Below, in pieces: positions 56,980-64,000 of a stretch of 64,000 nt of DNA (its first letter is position 1; every line of letters starts with the position of its first letter). Source of the stretch: Arabidopsis thaliana (lineage: Eukaryota > Streptophyta > Magnoliopsida > Brassicales > Brassicaceae); assembly GCF_000001735.4 (NCBI RefSeq), contig NC_003070.9, positions 27,451,971-27,515,970 on the forward strand. Direction: 5' to 3'. The notes under the pieces were generated by a model, which worked only from the letters and a program-made list of their open reading frames with translations, was not told the origin of the DNA and did no database searches. The translations under genes and the position numbers were made by a program.

Positions 56980-59751
56980 GTGTTATGTGACAATGGTTTC
57001 AATTTAGAAAGGTGTTAGTTTAATTTTAGCTAGAAAAATGGTATAGATGGGTTGTTGTGTTTTTTCATCACATGGTTGCGACAATTTATATAGAGAATGG
57101 CATTGGGATCATGATGAATCTCATTGAAATGATAACTTATTGGCTGGCTATACATTATAAAATAGATAAGGCAAAGAGAAAAAAAAAACTAAGGCGGTCG
57201 TGGAAGGAGATTTATAATTGACGAGATTTAAACTTCTCCAAAGTGCTCATTCGAGATCAGCATACATATTCCTTTTGTCAACGTTTCATGATATAAATAT
57301 ATATCAAAGTAAGCTATCAATATTTATATACATCTGTGTGTATGAGTGTGGTAAGCAGAAAAACCTATACGAAGTATGAAAACCTTTTTAGAATAATGCG
57401 AATGATTTCATTATCAAACGTAGATGTATATTCATGCTTTCATAGGATATACCCACAAAGGAAAATTTCAAGAAAAAAGTGAAGTGTTGAGGATGACATG
57501 TGTTAGTAGGGGAAGAAAAGATTGTAATTAGAGTGCATTTGAACGATAAACCAACTAAAACAAGTCCATAATATAAAAAAGGCATATATGGGGGACAAAT
57601 GTGAATGGGCTCAATTTTTATATATTGTCGTAGCTAGAAGTCAATAAGACCAACGTGGAAGACTTTTGCCGCCTTTTTTTGGGGTTGGCCTTTAGCTTAT
57701 CTAGTTGACCATCTGAGTTAACTAACGTAACTCCGAAGCAAAGGATCTGAGTAATGTCTTTGATTGAATTTGGATTCTATTAACATGAAAATAATCGAAG
57801 CAACCATATATGAATCTCTCTATACTAAGTGATATTGAAATTTCAAATTAAAAAGAAAAACTAGGAGAAGATTTATGAGTTGAGGTCCAAATCACTATCT
57901 CTCTCTTTTTTTTCCCTGTAAAATTAAATATGGAGAGTATAGGACAAAGTTAATCACGCTATTTTATATTCGTTAATAAAGTTGAAAACTCTTTATGATA
58001 TAGAATTTGTATTAACGGGAACTATTTTGGATTTTGTGGATACAAATGTGGCACATTAGTTTTATAGACTAATTAAGTGAAACACCAATTCGAAGCTCGT
58101 AGAAAAAGTGAATACAACACTAACTTCAACCCACCTATTAAAGAGAGCTTATTATCAAGAATATATATAAAAAAAACTATGACAGAAATACCTAATTTTT
58201 GAGATTACAAAAGATTCTTACAAAATATATATGTTAGATTGGATTTACAAGAATCTTAGATTGTACAGTCGAGATACGAATTGTATAGTATTAGTTTAGA
58301 ATACTCTATTGTTTTTTGATTGAGTAATGAAACAACTCATGGAGTTTACCAAATTACAAAATGTGTAAGGAAAAATGTGATGAAAAAGATGGAAGTTCAT
58401 TGGATGCTAAGACATTAACCCATCATTCATTCATCTAAACATTCGTTCTTTAAAACATTCCTCTACCTACACCGCTCTACATGCCGAAAGCAATATACAA
58501 AACTTGATGGACCTAAAATGTCATCGTTCAACAACATATGCATTATGCATATTACAAATTATGATGGTAAATAAATAAACGTTATTGTCTACTTATTTAA
58601 CATTTGAACGTATTTTCTGTTACTAATACAAATTCAGTTACCTTGTTCTAGCTAATAATATGAATAATTCCCGCTGACAAAAATGAATATGATCATTTTT
58701 TAATACATGGTGAGGCATGTGCTCTAAATAGCCACCGGCATTGTCTATAATTGTGTTCGTCAATAGAATAAACATATCCATTTCTTTATGGTTCGTTCGT
58801 GGACCAGAAAAATCATTTTTCTTTATAGGTTTTTGGAACATATTAACCATTACGTCATTTGATAAAATTTGAAACACTTTGCCAGTTTGGACCAGTATCT
58901 CATGAAACACCACGATATTAAAAATTGGAACGATTTACACCGCATAAGGATATAATCTACCGGAGAAGTAACATACTCAAGAAAACAAATTGAATGTGTG
59001 TACAAACCTATCGTTCATTCAACAAAATGGTACATAATTTGGGATATAGAAAATCTGCGTGTAATAAAAGCACTAGTAAAGTGTATAGATAGTCGGTCTT
59101 CTCAGGGTTGTTAAGGTATCGCTAACTACCTCCCACAGTGGTCCTCTGGACGGCACTTTCTTATTTTATCTAAACTTTTTCTTCCATTCAACTCGAAAAT
59201 ATAAATAAATTAATAACATTTCTATTCCTGTCTAGTGTTATATGCTTATATATCAATTATCTTTTGAATTAAATAACAATCATAGGATTAAAATGGATCA
59301 TGATCTCTGAAAAGGAGATAAAGATAAGTTAAAGAAATTTCTAATGACGGTTAGATATGCATAGAGTCACTCAGGTCACACAACTTCATTACCCCCATCC
59401 TTTTTAAAGGATCTGCAAGAAACAAAATCAATCAAAGTGTTTGATTTGCTGTAAAGTCAACTATATTTTTTAAGAGTATGATATTTCTAAATTTAACATG
59501 AATAATTGATTTATGCTATGAAAATAAGCGAGTTTTCCAAGAACTTTTAAGAACAAAATTAGTTGGAAGTCAAATTCCGACGAGCTAAGCGTTTTTAGTG
59601 AAAATTAGGCATCTACAAAATTTCGAGACTAGTTTGAGTTTCAATTCATAAATTACCCAATTCATTTTTTTTTTCAGTTGACATTTTTTTCTTTTTTTTG
59701 ACTTTTCTCATTCACAAAAGTGTATCTGTAACAATGTATGAACAAATAAAA
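56980..59751. other. 2.8-kb intergenic region upstream of CLE1
   Basis: CLE1 promoter on the left, 3' UTR of the Ycf45-like gene on the right. AT-rich throughout except a GC-richer island at 59093-59159. A 91-codon minus frame at 58638-58913 has no recognisable domain and I do not call it. No tRNA or repeat array recognised. Confidence 0.5.
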
Positions 59752-62700
59752 CTAATCAGGCAATAGAGGTAACCTATCGATGCCAGAGGGTGAGTCATTA
59801 GACTCGCCGGTGGCGAAACCTAACTCGTCAAGCTCTTCCCCGTTCGCTTCTCCAAACTCTCCTTCATCTTCACGGTCGTCTCTATCTTCTTCCGTGCTAT
59901 AAGGGAGAATCCGTAGATACATCTCATCCCCTCTCCATTTTCTTTCTGATCGTAAATTATACTTCCTGACTAGCTTTCCTTGAAGAGACACAATCCTAGG
60001 TGGCCTCGGGAGTAAATCGGTTGTTTCCTTTTTCGGTATCACTATCCGCTCTATCGCTAATCTCGCTTCCTGCATATAAACAAATCAATGTTAAGCAATA
60101 GTGAACTGTGGTACTATCAAAGAATTTTTTTGACTAGCTCTTTAGTTACTTCTAAGGCGTCCATTTTTTCAGATAGTTTTAGACGATCTTCTGATCCAAA
60201 CTCTCCGAGTCCGTCTTCGTAATCTGTTAGTAATGCCCGTATCGCCTTGGCCACTTGGATACCTGAGTTAGTCTGCAAGAAAAAGTGCTTCTTTTGGTAA
60301 GGAAGCTGATACTAAAAACCTTGAAGAACAAGACATTCTTAGTTATTTTTTTACCTTTGTTACATAAACAGGTATACCGTGAGATGTAGCAAATGATTTA
60401 ATCCGGGGATTCTTCCTGATCTTTGCTTGCAACGCGAGTAAGGCTTCTGCTTCACTAATGTCGTCAGTTAACTCTACCGCAGTTTCCATCTCTAGTTGTT
60501 TGATTGCCTGAAGAACAGTTGATTCTGCAATCTGGGTGGGAGAAATTGACGAATAAGTGTATTAATATTGGAAATTAACAGAGATAGCATCAGACTATTA
60601 AAAACTGGAGAATCTGCAAAAGTCATTATAATTTTACCCCATAGACATATAGATACATCAATGTATCTTTCTCTGAAGATTCTGCTTCAGTTATCTCCTT
60701 AGTTTGAAGGACTTCAGAGACAGTTTCCTCCTTGGTGAGCTTCGAAACATCTAATGTTTCCTCTTCATGTTTCTTATCCACAGTCTTCTCGTCGATGAAA
60801 GGTTCCTTCTCCATAATCACTTCCACTCCATGAGACTTTATTTTGCGGATTTCAACGTTTGGTAAGCGACCTTTTAGCCAGGGGATGAGCCAAAAGAAAA
60901 AAGTTCACTGAAGCCAGAATCTTAAAATGTTGTTGAATCAAAATATATGCTGCATTTATGTATCTGTACTTTGCATCTACTAACAGTTCCAACTTAAAAA
61001 AGACAGAATCTACCTGCGAGGATAGCATCAACAGTTGCTTCAAGACTACGATGAACTCGAACTTCAGTCTTTGAAACTATTTCTGCACCACAGTTAAATG
61101 TTGAAGGACCTTTTCTTTCAAGGACAGTCTTCTGGCCACCTCTTCTGGTCGCTTCCTCATCTCCAAGAGTTACACTCTGCCAAAAAGTCTCCATCAATAT
61201 GTCTGAAATAAAAGTTATTATAGAATGCATCTTTACAGGGCTGAACAACGAGTCAACAGAAAATATTTTGTCCAAAAACATTGACCATTTGAGCTACCAC
61301 AACATGATCTCACTCAATTCAAATCTTCTACGCAGTTCCTGTGCCTCGTCATCTCTTGTTTAGCTAATATATCAAGATGCACGTGCGGAAACGGAAACAT
61401 ATCTCCTAAACCAATTTTTGGATAAGAAATGCAGTGCTATGTTGGCATTGAATTATGCTAGAATAACAATTTGCAAGAGATTCTCATCAAAATAATGTCA
61501 AACTAGAATCTCCAAACTACGACCAATCTTGGGATTGAACGGTATGCAAACATATGATGACTAACCTGTACACCTCCAACCAGAAGGTCTAATGAAGGAT
61601 TCTTAATCAAATTCTCGATAGTGGCTCCATGAGCAGTGGCGACTAACTGGATTCCACGTTCTGCTATAGTACTTGCAGCTATCGCTTCAAGTTTAGTTCC
61701 AATCTCATCAATCACAATTACTTGGGGCATATGGTTTTCTACTGCCTCAATCAGCACCTGAAGGTAAGTAAAGTGAAACACATATAAACCATCTCCAACC
61801 ACACTTAAATACACAAAGCTCAATCTAAACTACTAACCAACCTTGTGTTGTATGTCAGAGTTAGGGACTTGCATCCGCCTAGCATTACCGATCCCTGGAT
61901 GAGGTATATCACCATCACCACCAATCTCATTGGAAGTATCAACAATCATTACTCTCTTCTCATAGTCATTTCCTAGCATTCGTGCTACCTCCCTGAAATA
62001 GCAAAATGATGACTACATATCAAATCCATGATCTAAAGGAACTATGAGCAAGCAGATCAATGTAGGAAGAAACTAACACAAACCTAATCATTGTAGTTTT
62101 CCCCACACCTGGAGGACCAATAAGCAACAATGAGTTCCCATCTTGAACAAGATCACGCAGCAAATTAGCGCTTCCTCTAACAGATCGACCAACACGGCAA
62201 GTTAATCCAATAATTTCTCCTTTCCGATTCCTTATCGCACTAATCCGATGCAACGTCCGGCTGATTCCAGCTCGATTATCATTAGTAAACTCACCAACCT
62301 GAGCAGTTTCATGGTCTTATTAAGCATCTATTATATAGATGTTTCATCAGACGAAAATATCACCAGAGAAGAACACTTACCAACCTGAGAAACAGCGAAT
62401 TCCAGATCTTTAACTCTAACAGCATCGTCGGAGATAACAAAGTCACCTGAAGGGAATCGCGCCAGAGGTTTACGACCTAAATCCAACACTATCTCTATGA
62501 GTTCACTAATTTCAGGGTGCTCCTTCAGTGTCTGGCGTATCTCCTCCGGTACGAGCGCCAATAGACGACGTAATTCGTCATCGAAGTGGTCCTCGTCTTC
62601 TAATTCCGGAACTGCGACTGAAGACGGAGATGCCGAAATAGCAACAACTCCATGTGAAGAAGACAAAGAGGAAGAATTCGACAGGAGAAGGAACTTAGTG

Positions 62701-62813
62701 TGGAAGAGTTGGTGAAAGAGAATAGACGATCGACTTTGGAGCTTGAGGATTCTTCGTTCATGGCTCAAGAGCGTTAATGGAGGAACATGATTACTCAATG
62801 ATAAGCTCAGCAT
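59752..62813 (-). CDS. Ycf45-like plastid P-loop ATPase (At1g73170)
   Basis: Nine exons: 62385-62813, 62084-62298, 61842-61992, 61566-61757, 61014-61176, 60638-60870, 60355-60531, 60150-60272, 59752-60069; joined 666 aa. The N-terminus is rich in Ser, Leu and Arg without acids until about residue 68: a chloroplast transit peptide. Walker [10 protein letters not shown] is at residues 204-212, Walker B VIVIDEIG, and the domain order resembles Ycf45 of algal plastids and cyanobacteria and bacterial SpoIIIAA-type ATPases. The C-terminal part carries a Lys/Glu-rich linker and a conserved [13 protein letters not shown] region; the end is acidic. Function in plants is unknown. Intron 1 has unusual repeated borders (see findings). 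Confidence 0.9.
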
Positions 62814-62960
62814 ATTCCTCGCTTGATTTTTTTTTTTGGTTTTGAGATTTTAAATAGGAGCCGTTTGCCAACCACGTGGACGAATCATCACGAGACACGT
62901 CAGCGACAAATTCTTAAAATTTATGCCACCAAGGTTTTTTTTAATATTAAGTAGAGTAGC
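62814..62960. promoter_or_regulatory. Upstream region of the Ycf45-like gene with G-box
   Basis: A T-run lies directly before the start codon, and CCACGTGG is at about 62873-62880 with a second ACGT core (GACACGTC) at about 62894-62901. The promoter is short: LINE sequence begins within about 150-190 bp of the ATG. Confidence 0.5.
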
Positions 62961-64000
62961 AATTATGTCTTCATCATACAAAGCCAGGAACATCTTATTG
63001 CATGGGATCGTGTGTGCTTGCCAAAACAGGATGGAGGGTTAGGCATCTGGTGCTCTACACAGATGAATACGGCTCTTCTCTCGAAAATTGGGTGGCGTTT
63101 ACTTCATGATGATGTGAGTCTATGGTCGAAAATCTTGAGAAGCAAGTACCGTGTCGGTGATATTCATAACAGAGCGTGGATGGTGTCTAAAGGTACATGG
63201 TCTTCTACATGGAGGAGCGTTGTCGTGGGTCTGAAGGAGGTGGTTTTCTCGGGTTTGAGCTGGGTTCTAGGGGATGGTGTTGATATCCTCTTCTGGAAAG
63301 ATAGGTGGATGTCGCAGACCCCGTTATGTGAGGTGGTAACATGCGAATTACCGGCGAACTGGGAGGCGGTTAAAGTTGTGGATGTTTGGAGAGATGGAGT
63401 GGGCTGGGATTTACAGAGGCTTACGCCGTATATCACAGAAGGTATGAAGCTCAAGTTACTATCTTTGGTGGTGGATAATGTGACAGGGGCTAGGGATCGT
63501 TTGTCTTGGGGAGGGTGTTCCAATGGTAAATTTACAGTCAAGTCAGCTTATTCTTTTTTAAGCTTGGACTGGAGTTCGAAGCAGCAGATGGCGCGTTTTT
63601 TCTCTAGAATTTGGCGTGTTGTAGCTCATGAAAGAGTTCGAGTGTTCATATGGTTGGCTGCAAATCAGGTGTTGATGACGAATGTTGAGAGACACAGACG
63701 GCACTTATGTGATTCGAGCTTATGTTCAGTATGCAAGAGTGGGGAGGAGACAATTCTACACATTTTACGGGACTGTCCGGCGATGGCGGGAATTTGGACC
63801 CGCTTGTTACCAGCACGGAGACTCTCTTCTTTCTTTTCGAAATCGCTGTTAGAATGGATCTATGCAAATTTAGGAGAGGAGATAGAGATTAATGGTTGTC
63901 CATGGGCGGTCACTTTTTCGCAGGCCATATGGTGGGGGTGGAAATGGCGTTGCGGTAACATCTTTGGCGAGAACAGGAAGTGTCGGGATCGGGTTCGTTT
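62958..64000 (+). mobile_element. Non-LTR retrotransposon (LINE), 3' portion of ORF2, cut by window end
   Basis: A single frame in phase with 63003 stays open from the TAG at 62952-62954 to the window edge (over 330 codons). It encodes the region after the reverse-transcriptase core: AWDRVCLPKQDGGLGI, LLSKIGWRLLHDD, WVLGDGVDILFWKDRW, LSWGGCSNGKFTVKSAYSFL, then a zf-RVT type Cys/His motif (C-x4-C-x2-C ... H-x4-C in LCDSSLCSVCKS...LHILRDCP) and PWAVTFSQAIWWGWKWR. The RT catalytic YxDD part is absent, so the copy is probably 5'-truncated near 62960. An RNase H domain and poly(A) end would lie beyond the window. The lack of stops suggests a fairly young insertion. Confidence 0.9.

Noticed and set aside
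58638-58913. 91-codon minus-strand frame in the intergenic region upstream of CLE1
   Set aside because: No signal peptide, domain or similarity recognised, in AT-rich DNA where such frames arise by chance.
1-64000. A defence island, CRISPR array, phage or operon-like cluster
   Set aside because: The sequence is a plant nuclear chromosome with spliced, independently oriented genes. No evenly spaced repeats with unique spacers and no prokaryotic gene packing were seen.

Overview
This is nuclear DNA of a flowering plant: AT-rich, with genes broken by short GT-AG introns. The proteins I recognise, their lengths and their order match Arabidopsis thaliana chromosome 1, about At1g72970 to At1g73175. 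Locus names are from memory of that genome. Gene models were built by hand by joining open frames at GT/AG sites and checking phase. The joined lengths match the lengths I remember for several proteins, e.g. 594 aa for HTH, 697 for BGAL17, 1123 for PEPR1 and 461 for GTE3.

Layout. 0.9-3.7 kb: HOTHEAD (+), a GMC oxidoreductase of cuticle formation. 4.3-4.9: LBD7 (-). 5.5-10.2: BGAL17 (-), 19 exons. 11.1-11.8: ABA receptor PYL3 (+). 12.8-14.2: phosphate-starvation phosphatase PS2 (-), then a 3.5 kb gene-free AT-rich stretch. 17.7-21.2: an anoctamin-like membrane protein (-). 22.0-22.9: ESCRT-III subunit CHMP1A/VPS46.2 (+). 23.2-23.8: a single-domain jacalin lectin (-). 24.6-26.6: a HOTHEAD paralogue (-). 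27.1-29.3: LPA3, photosystem II assembly (+). 29.8-31.6: a kinase-less PEPR1-like LRR protein (+). 32.5-36.1: the danger-peptide receptor PEPR1 (+). 36.3-38.6: a gene of unknown function (+). 40.0-42.0: SUVH3 (+). 42.4-44.9: a plastid-type AAA+ (Rubisco activase-like) protein (-). 45.4-45.9: a small LEA-like protein (-). 47.5-49.9: the ATG8-interacting repeat protein ATI3C (+). 50.2-51.8: TBL31 acetyltransferase (-). 52.4-54.0: bromodomain protein GTE3 (-). 54.6-56.0: a GT4-type glycosyltransferase (+). 56.8-57.0: CLE1 peptide precursor (-). 59.8-62.8: a Ycf45-like P-loop ATPase (-). 63.0-64.0: the 3' part of a LINE ORF2 (+), cut by the window edge.

These are independent plant genes, not one operon-like system. 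Three relationships stand out. HTH and At1g73050 are paralogues 21 kb apart with different intron numbers. The LRR protein at 29.8 kb and PEPR1 are a tandem pair sharing a nearly identical internal tract. Much of the block has paralogues in the same order near At1g17700-At1g17790, a remnant of whole-genome duplication.

I found no clearly new biological system. The best leads are the gene-conversion-like tract and decoy-like ectodomain next to PEPR1, two mini-uORFs before PEPR1, a 10-nt microexon, an intron flanked by a 15-bp near-repeat with a competing donor, and the LINE copy whose neighbourhood (BONSAI) is known for spreading methylation. No tRNA, rRNA or CRISPR array was seen.
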